Source: Rhizodiscina lignyota
Taxonomy: Eukaryota; Ascomycota; Dothideomycetes; Aulographales; Rhizodiscinaceae
Length of the DNA stretch: 64,000 nucleotides
Reading direction: 5' to 3'
Assembly (NCBI GenBank): GCA_010015805.1
Contig: ML978125.1
Location: forward strand, 2,108,001 to 2,172,000
In this document: in pieces, positions 23,493-34,689 of the stretch
Layout of the letters: every line of letters starts with the position of its first letter
How positions within the stretch are numbered: the first letter of the stretch is position 1
Made by a program: the position numbers and the translations under genes
Notes under the pieces: model-generated
What the model saw: the letters and a program-made list of their open reading frames with translations, nothing else
Told to the model about the DNA's origin: nothing
Databases searched by the model: none

Positions 23493-26400
23493 CTATGGTG
23501 AAAAGGCAGATGGGGGCGGCATTGTGCCTGTTGGACTGGTCTCGAACGCTGAACCACCCGGAGTCTGAGCAACTGGTGTGCTTGTGCTCCCGAAAGCCGA
23601 CCCGTCAAACTCCCCACCCGACTTCATCGTCCCATTGAGCATGGGGCAAAGCTTTTTGTTCGTCTTGATGTGGCCCACCATACCACAATTTGCGCACTTG
23701 CGTTGAGTGCCGGCAGTCTTGGAACCTCCTGTAGAGGGAGAACCGGGGGTGCCTGGAGATGTGGCGGATCCATTGTGGAGGCCTTTAGCCTTCTCGCGGA
23801 CATGTCGACGATCTTTGTTGCGCTCAAGGCGGTTGAGCTCGTCTTCCAGCCTGTATCCACTTGGTTAATATCGACTTCTGCAAAACGGCACTGCAGGGAT
23901 AACATACATCTTCCTCTGAAGCGCATCTCGCTCAGCGTCACCAGTGGGTGCGGCTTGATCAATCCTGTGGAGAGTAAGTAAGTTATTGGTAGAAATATAT
24001 GGTCAAGTGTAAAGGGAACTCACGTTATGCCCGACCGCTCCCTCTCCTTCTTGGCCTTCACATATGCCCGAATGATTTTCGGATCGTTGACAACCTCCTC
24101 AACTCGCTCCAGCTTGCCAAATTTGTCGTGTTGGTGACGAATGATCTTCAAAACTCGACCCTTTTGGCTGTTTGCGCTGAATCGACTGAACTGGCTGACG
24201 CTGTCGTCCTCACGTCGCGAAAATGCAGCGGGTGTACCGAAATCCGACCTTGGTGTACGACCCGGCATGAAGCTGTCATGGCCGTCTTCCTCGTGGCCAA
24301 TATCCAAGTCCGCGTCAGGGTCTTCAGGGTTTTCTCCAGGCTGCGTGGTTGCCTCCAAACTTCTCTTCTGGCTCTCCCAGATCTTCCTGATGGCCTCCTC
24401 ATAATCCTTCTGTTGCTGTGCGACGTTGTAGCTGTGGCCTCCGAGTTGCTTCTGTCGGACCTTGTCAATCGTAGCCTGGACACTCTCTCCTTGTGCTTTG
24501 AAGCCACCCTTCATACTCGTCTTGATGAAGCTGAACGCCTCTCCACGCCCAGATGGATCGCCAGCCCCGTGCAATTGAAGCATTGCTTTGCTCTGACAAG
24601 CGTTCAGGAAGTTCTTCGTCAGCTGCCACGGTGCAAGCTGCTGCTCCAGGCTCTCGTCTTCCTTATCGCCTCCATCGCCGTCATCCGCATTGTTGGCAGT
24701 GTTTTGGCCATCTTCGTTGTAGCCGGCATCTAACAGGTGTCGATGGCCAACTTGCATGGAATCTAGCAAGCAAATCTCGTCCGGCTTGAGCTGGCGTCGA
24801 ATTCCAGCATAATCTGGAGGCGGAATTTCTTTCCCATCCTTTGGACCAGGAACCCAGACCTGATGGTCGCGATCGTAAGACATGAATTCTCGCATCTTAG
24901 AGCGATTCTGAGGAATTTCTGAACCAGGGAGATGCTCCTTGATGATATCGTTTGTCAAGGGCGGGTTGCGCCTTGGATCATTCTGATGCTTTTGATAGAT
25001 TCGCCACGAGATCATCTTGAGTCGCTTCTTGGCCGCATCGGTGACCTTGCGAGAATGTGTGCCGGGAACCTCTACAGACGGCAATTGCTGTCCAACAACA
25101 TACAGGTTCTGCATATTGCGCAAATAATATTGCTGTCCGCCCATGCCTGTCGTGCTTCGACCGACAACGAAGTCGGTCCCTTTGGGACTGTGCTGCCACA
25201 CAGGAGCACGGTACATGGTGTTGTGAAGGGTTGGCTGATGTTCACCTGGCGCGATGTTTCCGAAGATGGAGAAGGGGCTCTTATCCTGAGGAAGAAGGAC
25301 ATGAGTGTCGCCCCATTCATACTTGGGTCGGCTGGTGTCCTCTTCATCCTTGCGACGATAGTAGTTGACGAGCCTGCTGCCCATACCGAAGTTGGACATC
25401 ATCATGGGGTACTCTTCCGAATACTCAAATAGCGAAATATCAGCATTGTCATTGAGTGACAACTCCTTGGAAGAATCGAATGCTTGCTGGATTGCCAGAC
25501 TCCTCTGAATCTTGCGTTTCTTGCTCTCGCGTTTGTTGAACTTGATGATGCCTTGTGGTTTGAAGGATAAACCAGGGCGATGGAAGGAACGTGCGTCGCG
25601 AGCGCTAAGCTTCACCTTGTAGAATGGATACTGCAGCTTGATAGCAGGCAAACTGTGCTCGACTGTGAGATTGCTGAGAGTGCTGCGGATTTTGTGCGAA
25701 TGATTCTCCTTCAGTAGATCATAGGCGTCGTCGTTCGAGATATTGTATCTTCGGTTCAAAGATTTTGTAAAGCTCCCGTTGACATCCTTTCTGAACTCGC
25801 CACCTGGCTTCGGAGCCTTTGCTTGTACAGAGTCCGGCTGCTGAATGTCAATCAACATTCGCGGGTCGTTTAGATCGAGCGTAACGCGGCGGGACAAGAT
25901 GGCATTTGTGGCTTCCGGATCGTCGAGCGAGGGGAACGTCTCGTAATATATTGGAAGAGACTCCGATGTTGCACGCTCTCCGATCCTACGTCGCTTTGGA
26001 GGTACCAGCCAGTCTGCAGGATCTGCGTGTCGCTTCGACGGTGACGTCGCCTCGACGGAACCAGGTGAGACCTCAGTCATGTCTGGGGGGCTCCCAGCTT
26101 CACTTGAGCTTCGATCAACATCCCAATCCTCGCACAGGATAGCAAGATCCTTCATGGTGATATTGCCAATCTTCTCATTCTCGTCATACTCATCCAACTC
26201 GACCTCTTGATTTTGCTCTTCCTCCTCGTTCTCCGGGCCAACAGTCCTAATCAGTCCACATCGCTCCAGCTCCTGAGGGTCCACTCGTTGAGTTGCGCCG
26301 GAATATGTGAGCGTGAAGGTCTTCGCCTGGTCTTGTAGTAGCTCAAAGCTCACTTTGGACGGCTGTATAGGCTTAGGAGGCTTTGGCGGCGCTTTGGAGA

Positions 26401-27166
26401 CGTAGAAGGCCCTCTTCTGTGGGAATAGCCTCGCGAATCTGGCGACTTCGTCTTGATCGAATTGCGGCCAAAGGGTAGCCATAATCTCTGATGTATCCTC
26501 CTGCTCCTCCTGGCCTTCTTCATGCGGCTTCCCAGCTCGCGCGAAAAGCGCCCTCTGTTCGCGGACCAGCTCATCCTCTTCCTCCTCCTCCTCCTCATCC
26601 TCGTGCTCATCCTGTACATAGTCGGTGCCTTCAAACACCGGCGTATCTTCAAGAGGCGAGGCGCCTGGGAGTTGGATTCGTTGGGAGCTTATGGGTGCTG
26701 CTGGGGGAATTTGGAGTTGTGGCAAAGCAGAAGTTGTAGCGTGAGGAACTTCCGGCCTCGCCTTCTCCAACACCGGCGACTCGCCGCCATCACCGCCATC
26801 GCCGAAGAGGTCATCGAAGTCCGGATCGTCCATGTAACGTTCCTCGTGTTCATACTCTTGACCAGCATCATATGTCGAATGCTCCACTTCAGTGTGCGCG
26901 TGTCCATTTGTGAGAACATCATTTGTGCCGGGGGTTTCCTCTTCGTCAGGCAAATCATCGTCGCTGAAGTCTTCGTAGTCCACGGCGTCGTCAGCCTTCT
27001 CGCCTATGTCCAAAGGTCGGTCTGGGTCGAGGCCTGGGATGTTGAGGCTTTCACCAGGCTGCATGCTCAGAACGCGAGCGATGAGGTTGTCATCGGTGCT
27101 CTCGTCCTGCCGTGTTTCTGGTGCTGCCTGGGCAGGCGCGCCGTTCGAGTCTACGGCGTGCGGCAT
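23493..27166 (-). CDS. TAF1: TFIID subunit TAF1
   Basis: Largest TFIID subunit, the scaffold that contacts TBP and core promoter DNA. Exons 27166-24024, 23964-23908 and 23850-23493 (introns 23965-24023 and 23851-23907) give 1,185 residues. The acidic N-terminal region (DYEDFSDDDLPDEEETPG) resembles the TBP-inhibiting TAND. The central conserved domain contains LNRRYNISNDDAYDLLKENH, KLSARDARSFHRPGL, FEYSEEYPMMMSNFGMGS, NYYRRKDEEDT and HRHLLDAGYNEDGQN. A C-terminal zinc knuckle CX2CX4HX4-8C-like motif, CANCGMVGHIKTNKKLC, lies at 1119-1135 and is supplied by exon 3. There is no bromodomain, as in other fungi. The two 3' exons are easily missed because exon 1 runs on to a stop within intron 1. 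Confidence 0.95.
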
Positions 27167-28499
27167 GTCGTTCGCAAAGAAGAATGGGTGAGGAGAAAAG
27201 GGGAAGTGTTCTCGCGCTGCGAGTTTGGTGCAAGTCCTCGAAGGTTGAAGAAGAAGACCTCATCAGCGAAGGTTGGTGTATTTGGCGAGATGTGAGGTTG
27301 TTGTTATTCGAAGGTGTTCGAAGGTACGGAGTTAAAGGTGCAACCTAATGTTCAATAGAAAAGCGGCGGGCTCGAGGGGTCCGTGCCACATGCATGCCAA
27401 GCTTTAAGCTATTAGCGCCTTGGCGGCACTGCTAGTGACACTAAACACTCATGTACACTCACGTGCCCTGATTCAGCACCCGCACCACATTGAGAGTGAA
27501 TGGAAGCTTTGATAGAGAGTGAAACTCTCCTCTCGTTCGCTGAGATATATCTTCCTGTAAATTCTATTACATATGCATCTGACTTACTTAACGGTCACGT
27601 GGCCTCTCTGAATGAACCGTCATCGTCTCTGCGAAAGTTTGCTCGATGAGCACATAGGGCACTTATCGCTTTCATTGGACACCGTCTTGCACTGCAACCT
27701 TAAACTTAAGTCTTTTGAATGAATAAACTTCTGCACAATCGCATTCTGGGTTAGCTTAGTCCTCCCATATCCATTCTAGAATTATTCTATGCTGTGCACT
27801 ATACGTATTGAATCGCGCCTATTCCCTGCGTCGCTCCGAAGGTGCATGTCACTTTGGCCATTCTGATATTGATACAAGATTACAAAAGCAAGTACTAATA
27901 CACACCAAAAATCCTAGCTACGACCACTACGGTCTCGCTTCTTCGTGGACCCAGCAGACACTTCAAACTTAGTAGCTCTCCACGGTCGTTGCCGCCATCT
28001 CAGGGAGTACCGCCGTCCGAAGATTATAAAAACGAACTGTATCTTCCAATTAAACGGTATTCTAACGACTCCTGCGGCAACAACAAAATGCGAGAACACT
28101 TCCAATATCTGTCCTTGCCTACGCGCGAACATTCCCGACCGTGCAGGCTTCTTCCAATCTGGCCCGCTTGATGACGACGTAGACTGTTGAGGTTCGAGAT
28201 GAGAAGTACGAGATAAGGGATATCTTCGGCGACATTCCAGTCGTATCCTTGATCGTTGAACAATCTCCGCCGGCTCTAGAACATGACTTTGCAATATTAA
28301 TAGAATGGATGCTCAGGATATGCTGGCCGTCATGGAGTTGAGAGTGCAACCATAACAACATCGAAGTTCAGCGGCCGCTCCCCTCCAGGACGACCAGCTC
28401 ATGTGACCAGTGTATCGGTAGCTGTACATGTGGCTGTTGTGCATATTCCGTGGCAGATGACTTAGGGAACCAAAGAGACACGAGTCTCATCCAAAAGTC
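27167..28499. other. Intergenic upstream of TAF1
   Basis: 1.3 kb between the TAF1 start and the stop of the SGNH hydrolase gene, both on the minus strand. It is AT-richer than the flanks around 27480-27900. Short frames here lack family motifs. No repeat or RNA gene was seen. Confidence 0.55.
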
Positions 28500-29747
28500 T
28501 CAAAATTCATCTTGTAGCCCTTTCGGCCGTAGTTTGTCTGGTGGGTCCAACGATATGGTCTCTGCTAGCTTTTGTAAAAAGAGGTCCTTGATTGCTAGAT
28601 GTGCAGGGGGCTTAGGATGAAACGGCCGCACGAACTCTCCATATTCGAGCAGACCACCGCATTTGCGGCAAAAGTACGGCCAACGCTTTTCATCCAGACC
28701 TAGCTCGTGCAGGGAGGGGTCGTCGCTCTCCATGATTGGTATACAACCAGGCCACTCCAGATTGTACAACCAGCTCTTTTCATTCTGCTGCTGCAGGGTA
28801 CCATTTAGGGTCGGCTCGCAAAATCGGCGTCCATCAAACAAGTGGTCGATATCGATGTATTGCACTTGGTCGCCAAACAGAGGTCCGTTCAAGAGTCGGT
28901 CATATAATTCTCTACCAGCGTGGATGACGTTGTTGATCTCCTTCCGCAGCGCTTTCTTCAGTAGAGGCTTCTTGCCTGGCCAGACTCCAAAAGACCACTG
29001 ATCGCAAGCCTTATCCTCCTCATTGAATAGGCTTGCGTAACCCAGGACGTACAGCTTGAACGATGGATTTCTAGCGATACGCGGCTCGGTCAGGATTAAT
29101 GCAATGGACCGCAGCACACCCTCGATGAACCACTGCGCGCGCACGTTCTCATTACAGCGCTGCACCGCCTTGTAGCACTCGCCCTCGGGGTCTGGATATT
29201 CCGGGCCATAATCCTTAGAGCGTTCGGGCCAGAAAATACAGTTGAACAACAGATCAGGGAAGCCACCAGGATTCCCGCCGATCATGAGAGTTGCGAAATC
29301 AGGCGGGTGGGTGTCGTTTAGCTGTGCCAACTGCTCAGGGATGGCGTCGAAGTAGGACGCGTGGCAGGCCACGAAGTCCAGATCGATCTGTCTGCCATGG
29401 GTCCATTCAGGGGCCATAGAGTGGTTCGTCATATTGTTTATGTCGTCCCGAAGTTGAACTGGCCATGCTTCGTTCACACGGCGGCATCGGCATGTTTCTG
29501 TGCCATTTGGATAGTCGTACTCGAGCTCCTGATCAGCGGGTCCATAGTTCACTCCGGAAGACCACGAATCCCCGAAAGCAGCATATCGGATGAACCTGGA
29601 CGTGTAGTTGTCAGCCTTATCAGGCTCTTTCCGGCTGATTTCGAGCTGTAGTGATTCTTGGAAGCGTTGATACGCGCTGTTGGAGTCGGCGCGGTTGACC
29701 AATAAAGCTAGGCTGAAAGCCAAGCATAGGGAGAGAATGGAGCGCAT
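28500..29747 (-). CDS. Secreted SGNH/GDSL-type hydrolase
   Basis: Single-exon, 415-residue protein. A signal peptide is clear (MRSILSLCLAFSLALLVNRA, cleavage near 20-22). The block I motif AAFGDSWSSG places the nucleophile at Ser61, and MIGGNPGGFPDLL supplies the oxyanion Asn of block III. A late FHPKPPAH motif can supply the catalytic His. Several N-glycosylation sites are visible (NYT, NGT, NMT, NHS, NDT). Cysteines in pairs (CRCRR, FCRKCGG) suggest disulfides. The family hydrolyses esters (lipids, acetylated sugars); the substrate cannot be read here. In many fungal relatives block III reads GGND, whereas here Pro follows Asn. The start is the only ATG that gives a signal peptide. Confidence 0.85.
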   Translation of the reverse strand: MRSILSLCLAFSLALLVNRADSNSAYQRFQESLQLEISRKEPDKADNYTSRFIRYAAFGDSWSSGVNYGPADQELEYDYPNGTETCRCRRVNEAWPVQLRDDINNMTNHSMAPEWTHGRQIDLDFVACHASYFDAIPEQLAQLNDTHPPDFATLMIGGNPGGFPDLLFNCIFWPERSKDYGPEYPDPEGECYKAVQRCNENVRAQWFIEGVLRSIALILTEPRIARNPSFKLYVLGYASLFNEEDKACDQWSFGVWPGKKPLLKKALRKEINNVIHAGRELYDRLLNGPLFGDQVQYIDIDHLFDGRRFCEPTLNGTLQQQNEKSWLYNLEWPGCIPIMESDDPSLHELGLDEKRWPYFCRKCGGLLEYGEFVRPFHPKPPAHLAIKDLFLQKLAETISLDPPDKLRPKGLQDEF

Positions 29748-30444
29748 AATGCGAGGGAGCTACTGCAGAGAAACGAAGCAAATGCAAGGCAAAGAGCAAA
29801 GGCTAATATACATGACCCAGAAGCACAAATAGATGGAAAGGATGATGTGAGAGATGGTCTTGTGGTGGTGATCGTGTGAGTGCTCTCTATTGTTGCCTGC
29901 TCATTGTCCATTCGATGCGCAGCTGTGCCCCCACGTGTCTCGCCTTGACCCCGGCCGTCCATTCTTTGGACGTCGTCTCATCGTCGTTCAAGTCGGAAAG
30001 GTCTCGAAAGCAGCCAGAACCTGCGAATTTCAGCCCAAAATTGGAGAACGAGATTATCCAGAGCATTTGAGACCCTATCGGGGCTTCGACGAGGACCGTT
30101 CCGCTGCTCGACCTTGACATTCGTCGGCCAAAGACGAGCAGGATGTCGGTCCGTCCGTGAGCTCTTGTCTCCTTAATTTTGAAGAGGTTTCTTTTGATCT
30201 GTTGAAGGTGATGGAGTTTGTCCACTGACGGAAGTACCCGCCCGGTGATGCGTGAGGAAGGTGTGGCTCTTCACGCAACTATGTATGTGCGTTGATATAT
30301 CCGCGTCAGAGAGACGTCACGGAAGGACGCAATTAAAGTTAAGCATATTTGAGCGAATACATCCACGACAATAATATAGCCGTAGTATGTCTATTTTGTG
30401 TATACCAACTGCAAACCTCGTCATATAACTATCCGTGCTTCCTC
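29748..30444. other. Intergenic upstream of SGNH hydrolase
   Basis: 697 bases. The frames across 29876-30225 overlap on both strands without recognisable content. This is probably the hydrolase promoter plus the 3' UTR of the bromodomain gene. Confidence 0.5.
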
Positions 30445-32862
30445 TCAACCAATCTTCCTCCGCTTTCCCGCCGCCACGCTCCCATCGCCAGCCAACTCAT
30501 CTGCATCTGGATCTTCAGACTCCCCTGTCCTCCTCACAACCGTGGCGGGTGCCATCTCCGCCGTCCTCTCGGCGCTCCGCCAGTTACTGACGCTCTTCTG
30601 AACCTCTTCGAACATCTCCTTTGCGTCCTGCACAACCGGGTCGTTCCCAATGTTGTACATCGCCGCATTCGCAAACACGCGAGTGATCTCCTTCTCGAGC
30701 TGCGATGAGTTGACGATCGCTTTCGGAGGCACCAATTCCGCAGTCACTGGGAGGAGCACATGGCCACCAGAACCGCCTGCAGGACTATTATGTGACGGTG
30801 TCGCATCTGATACTGCAGCCGTTACGGTCTTCTGGCCGTTTGCGATCGCAGTTTTGATAGACTTGAAGTCTTGCGGGCGCAAAATTATGTCGTAGTAATT
30901 CGGAGCGTCTCGTTCCTTGACTGGGTTGCTGAAGAGTGATGCATGTTTGTGAGAGAGAATGTCGTTCATCACAGGATTGCATGTTCGGACAAAATTCTTC
31001 GACACTAGAACGTGCGTTGGGAGCGGTGTTGGTGCTGGGAGTGGTTCTTCGGAGACGTTGCTCGGCTCCGATGTTCCTCGTACGCTTCGTCGCCGCTTGC
31101 GAGAAGTCGTCTGTAGCTGGTGTGCCACTGCTCTTCGGCCTCGCTGTAACGCCGTGGTGGGGCTTGCTTCGATTGTCGCTGAGACTTCGTCGTGCATATC
31201 TGCAGGAGTACTTGGCTCAGGTTTGACTCTTCGTCCGCTGACACTGACAGACTCGTTGTCGATGGACATGCGTGACGTGACAGATACACTCCTGGTACGG
31301 CCTCTGTTCGACCCCGTCACGGCAGAAGATGCAACGCTACCTCCTCTTCCTCTCCTACCGTGTGTTCGAGTGGCACGTGTATGCCGGACATCTGATTCCG
31401 GTGCGGTGAGCTGGCTGCCTTCAGCACTTGGAGTTGGCATTTGGTTTCGCTTATGTTTCTCTTTCACCGTTTGAGATTTTGGCAAAGAGGACGGTGGAGG
31501 GCTCAGCGGGCTGACCTCGCGCTCAGGACGTGATGGCAAAGCAGCAGGCACTTCCTCCTTTTCCAGCTTCCACCGTGTGGGTTGGCCTCCTGGTTTTCGC
31601 AAAGGTCGTGCAAGTCCTCTAAGAACATCTTGAATGATTGGCGAAGATACAAGAAGAGGCCGAGGTGCGGGAATGACCCTGCCATCAGGCTGCTGTATGA
31701 ATTGAGGTGGAAGCTGGCCTGGGCCTGGACCAAAGGGAGGCTGCTGAGGATGTGGAGGCAGTTGCGCTATGGGCCTTGAGGGTGGTACGACCTGGAATGG
31801 CGGCAGTTCAACCCCACCAACGGGCGGAACCCGGCGTTGAACGGGTTGTGTTTGGGGTGGTCTTCCGTATGGTGGTACTGGGGAAACAGAGCTGTAGCTG
31901 TGGACGGGAGGCGCTGAGGCTGGACTTTGGTATCCAGCTGGATCGTTCTGTCTCGGAGCATATGGAGTTACAGGAAGACTGGGATGAGGTGACTGTTGCT
32001 GTCGTGGTGAAGGGATCGTAGGTGGAGGCTGCGGGCTCGTCGAATTTGGCGGTGGCTGAGGGTGTGGAGAGGCATATGGTGACTGATGCGCGGGCTGATG
32101 TGGTGCAGAAGCGATCTGAGGGGCCAGTCGTTGTGTGCTTGGAGGAGGTTGCATAGATGCAGTGCCCTGGAGTTGTGACCCTGGAGTTTGTTGCGACGCA
32201 GGATCAATCGTCAATTCTGGAACTTGGCTATTGCTAGACCGTAAAGGCGTGGTCTCAGCTGGCCTCTTTCCTTCCTTGGATAACCCAGCTTCGCCTTGTG
32301 TGTGCGCGCCATTCTGTTGCCCATTCGAAAGCGGAGTCTTGCTGAGCAAATAGTCCCACTGCCCCTTTGAGATCTCTTTCTTTAACCGATCGTCCCACTG
32401 GCCAGCTTCAATCTCTCTGACCTCCTTCTGGAGCTCATCGTAGCGACGCTCTTGCTCGCGGATCTCGCGTATCTGGGACGAACGATATCGAGAGTAGAGC
32501 TTGTTGATCAATTGCGGTATGAGGTGCGAATGCTGCGAAGCCTCTTGGACTGTTGGCAAGATGGGACTGGCAGCCTTGCGCTTTTTCGACCCTGGAGTGG
32601 CGTCGCCATTCTGAAGGCCATCCTGCACACCATTTGGTGTTTCCACTTCACGCTTGGCCTCCTCTTTCAAGAGTCGCAGGTAGAAGTTGCTCAAGGCATC
32701 GGCGCTCAGTCGACCGCTGTCAAACTTTGGATCCTCTCGAATGTTCTGGTTGTGAATAAGCAGATCCGAGACTTTTCGAAACGATGCATGGTCGACACCA
32801 TGCACAGAGAGCGCGTGGAAGAGAAGCAACGACTCGAGTGGCGTATAGGCCTGGCTGCTCAT
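30445..32862 (-). CDS. Bromodomain protein, BRD8/Bdc1-like NuA4 subunit
   Basis: Single-exon protein of 805 residues. The N-terminal module (YTPLESLLLFHALSVHGVDH, a SANT-like start; then coiled coil around REIREQERRYDELQKEVREI) followed by a proline-rich linker and a C-terminal bromodomain is the order seen in human BRD8 and S. pombe Bdc1, subunits of the NuA4/TIP60 acetyltransferase. The bromodomain runs about 629-762 (PVMNDILSHKHASLF, YYDIILRPQDFKSIK, FANAAMYNIGNDPVVQDA), and the acetyl-lysine-binding Asn (about 737) is kept. About 39 residues rich in Ser, Gly and Pro (680-718) are inserted between the helices. The middle third is almost all Pro, Gln and Ser. Orthology to Bdc1 is likely but not proven; a plain bromodomain protein is the fallback. 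Confidence 0.83.
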   Translation of the reverse strand: MSSQAYTPLESLLLFHALSVHGVDHASFRKVSDLLIHNQNIREDPKFDSGRLSADALSNFYLRLLKEEAKREVETPNGVQDGLQNGDATPGSKKRKAASPILPTVQEASQHSHLIPQLINKLYSRYRSSQIREIREQERRYDELQKEVREIEAGQWDDRLKKEISKGQWDYLLSKTPLSNGQQNGAHTQGEAGLSKEGKRPAETTPLRSSNSQVPELTIDPASQQTPGSQLQGTASMQPPPSTQRLAPQIASAPHQPAHQSPYASPHPQPPPNSTSPQPPPTIPSPRQQQSPHPSLPVTPYAPRQNDPAGYQSPASAPPVHSYSSVSPVPPYGRPPQTQPVQRRVPPVGGVELPPFQVVPPSRPIAQLPPHPQQPPFGPGPGQLPPQFIQQPDGRVIPAPRPLLVSSPIIQDVLRGLARPLRKPGGQPTRWKLEKEEVPAALPSRPEREVSPLSPPPSSLPKSQTVKEKHKRNQMPTPSAEGSQLTAPESDVRHTRATRTHGRRGRGGSVASSAVTGSNRGRTRSVSVTSRMSIDNESVSVSGRRVKPEPSTPADMHDEVSATIEASPTTALQRGRRAVAHQLQTTSRKRRRSVRGTSEPSNVSEEPLPAPTPLPTHVLVSKNFVRTCNPVMNDILSHKHASLFSNPVKERDAPNYYDIILRPQDFKSIKTAIANGQKTVTAAVSDATPSHNSPAGGSGGHVLLPVTAELVPPKAIVNSSQLEKEITRVFANAAMYNIGNDPVVQDAKEMFEEVQKSVSNWRSAERTAEMAPATVVRRTGESEDPDADELAGDGSVAAGKRRKIG

Positions 32863-33684
32863 CTCAATCCCCCAATCCCTTGGGAATGACGGGGGTTGCT
32901 GAGCGCGAAGAAAAGTGATGGGTGCCAGAGCGGCAATCTAAATGCATGATAAGAGTGAGTGAGGGGCGTCGGCAGAGTTTTGAGATGGACTGACGATGGG
33001 TTTGATGTGAACACTTGACGATGGTTGGATTTTGCGCGCCCGAGAGTGTTCAGGCGACCGCCGCACTAACTGCGGGTGCCGCGCCGTGGGCACCTCGTAC
33101 CTAGTCTGCAAGGCAAATGTTGGCAGCTCCAGCGCGCCTGCCTCATCACTCTCACACCACGGATGAACGTCAAGCTCGATCGCCGCTCCTGGATGCTAGT
33201 AAAAAGGCGAATACTATGAGGATCTATTGCGTATTTGGTCGTAACCCCCGTAGCGACGAGATTATCGTTAAATGAAGCTAGGCGGTTTTGGGTGCCTTCG
33301 TCTGTGCCCCATGGACCCCCTTATGAGCTCCCAAGAACAAAGGAGGGAGCAGTCGAAAGCGTGCTGCTACGATAACTTCGAGCATGATCTTAACAAGCTC
33401 CGCCATCTCCAAAAGCGAAGCTGCAATCTAACTGCTTGATCGCTTTGCCTTGTGGCACGTGCTCCAGCATCCTTGGTGGCTTGACGATCAGCCCCTTTGT
33501 TGTTACCTTATTACTTCTTGACCTTCTTCCACTTCTCAAGCTTCAACTGCTTCAACTGCTTCAACTGCTTCCCACTTCGTCGCAGCAAGCCGAACCGTCG
33601 AGGTCCATCTCTGCCACTCCGGTCATATCGACTGCTGTTCGCATCGACATCCCTTTGGCCGGCTCTCTGCCGGAACCTTTCAAC
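32863..33684. other. Shared upstream region of bromodomain gene and coiled-coil gene
   Basis: 822 bases between divergent starts. A pyrimidine-rich stretch and the tandem repeat at 33541-33571 precede the downstream ATG. An open frame runs through 33436-33684 but begins at TTG, not ATG. Confidence 0.5.
33541..33571 (+). repeat. 9-base tandem repeat in probable 5' UTR
   Basis: Three perfect copies of CTTCAACTG followed by CTTC, 114 bases before the ATG at 33685. It is a small minisatellite that could vary in length between strains. Confidence 0.85.
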
Positions 33685-34226
33685 ATGTCTGGCATTCAAG
33701 AGTTTGACGCCCGCTCCGACAGACCTCTTTCTGTCATGGCCGCCGACTTCTCCGCTGCCCTCGATTCCATATTCGACACAGATGATAGCCTTTTCTCCCT
33801 CAGTGTCGATCTACAGCAAAAGTTTGTGTTTCTCAAACGTCTACTCGCGTCAATCACGTGACTAACATAGGTGTTTTCAGGAAAGAGTTAATCGACAACC
33901 AGAGTAAAGAATTGGAGGCCTTGGAAACCAAAATCAAAGATGCCGAGAATCGTCTGAAGAGAGTCAAGAGGCAGTCGCAGGGCGTCAACATCTTGGAAGA
34001 GTCTTCATCTGACTCCGCACCTGGGTTGGGCCAGACACAGCCACCTGCAAACGAATCACCCAGCAATTCGAGAACAGCTCCTTCTCAGCCAGCTGCCCGT
34101 GCTACGTTTAACAAAGGCCTCGCGGCCCCTTCTCAACTCGACCGACCGCACTCGAGCGTCGGGAATCAGTACACGCTGGTCGATCGTACTGACCAGCGAC
34201 GCCCAGCAACTTCTCAGCGCGCCTGA
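33685..34226 (+). CDS. Small coiled-coil protein, function unknown
   Basis: Two exons (33685-33821 and 33881-34226) give 160 residues. The intron has donor GTTTGT, a branch-like CTAAC at 33861-33865 and acceptor TTTTCAG. Residues about 14-75 (VMAADFSAALDSIFDTDDSL, then KKELIDNQSKELEALETKIK) form a likely coiled coil, followed by a Ser- and Pro-rich disordered tail. I do not recognise the family. Support comes from the in-frame intron and sensible amphipathic heptads. The frame is open upstream but has no earlier ATG, so MSGIQEFDAR is the start. Confidence 0.65.
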
Positions 34227-34689
34227 TCCCTCAGTCTTTGGTTGTTTGTATCTCATCTGGCATCTCTATTGTTTGCATTGTTTAGAGCGTCTGAGACTCC
34301 TGTTTGAGTGCAGCATTTACTGTTTTGGTGTGGTGAGAGCTATTCCCAGCGCGTTTTCGAGGCTCCCGTGGACCTACATCCGTGTCTAGAACATTGGTTT
34401 TCAATGCATTAGGTCTGCTGTTTCAAGCTCATCATCATCAAAGAACTCTTGAAGTGAACTGGCTCCTAACTTCCACTGAATCGAAAGGATGAATATTAAT
34501 TGAATCAGCGTTAATTACAGAATTCTGTGAGCAGGAATATGCAGAATCGTACCTTGGACGACTTACCGGTACGACCTACACCGGCGCCTCTTTAATCCAC
34601 CTTTTCTGACTTGGCCGCCCGTCATTCTAGAGCCGTATGCTTCAAATGTCTTTTGTTTCGAGCAATATCTACCTTCCATACCGTATATT
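34227..34689. other. Intergenic, convergent
   Basis: 463 bases between the stop of the coiled-coil gene and the stop of the PrpF-family gene. No gene, repeat or RNA is seen. Confidence 0.55.
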
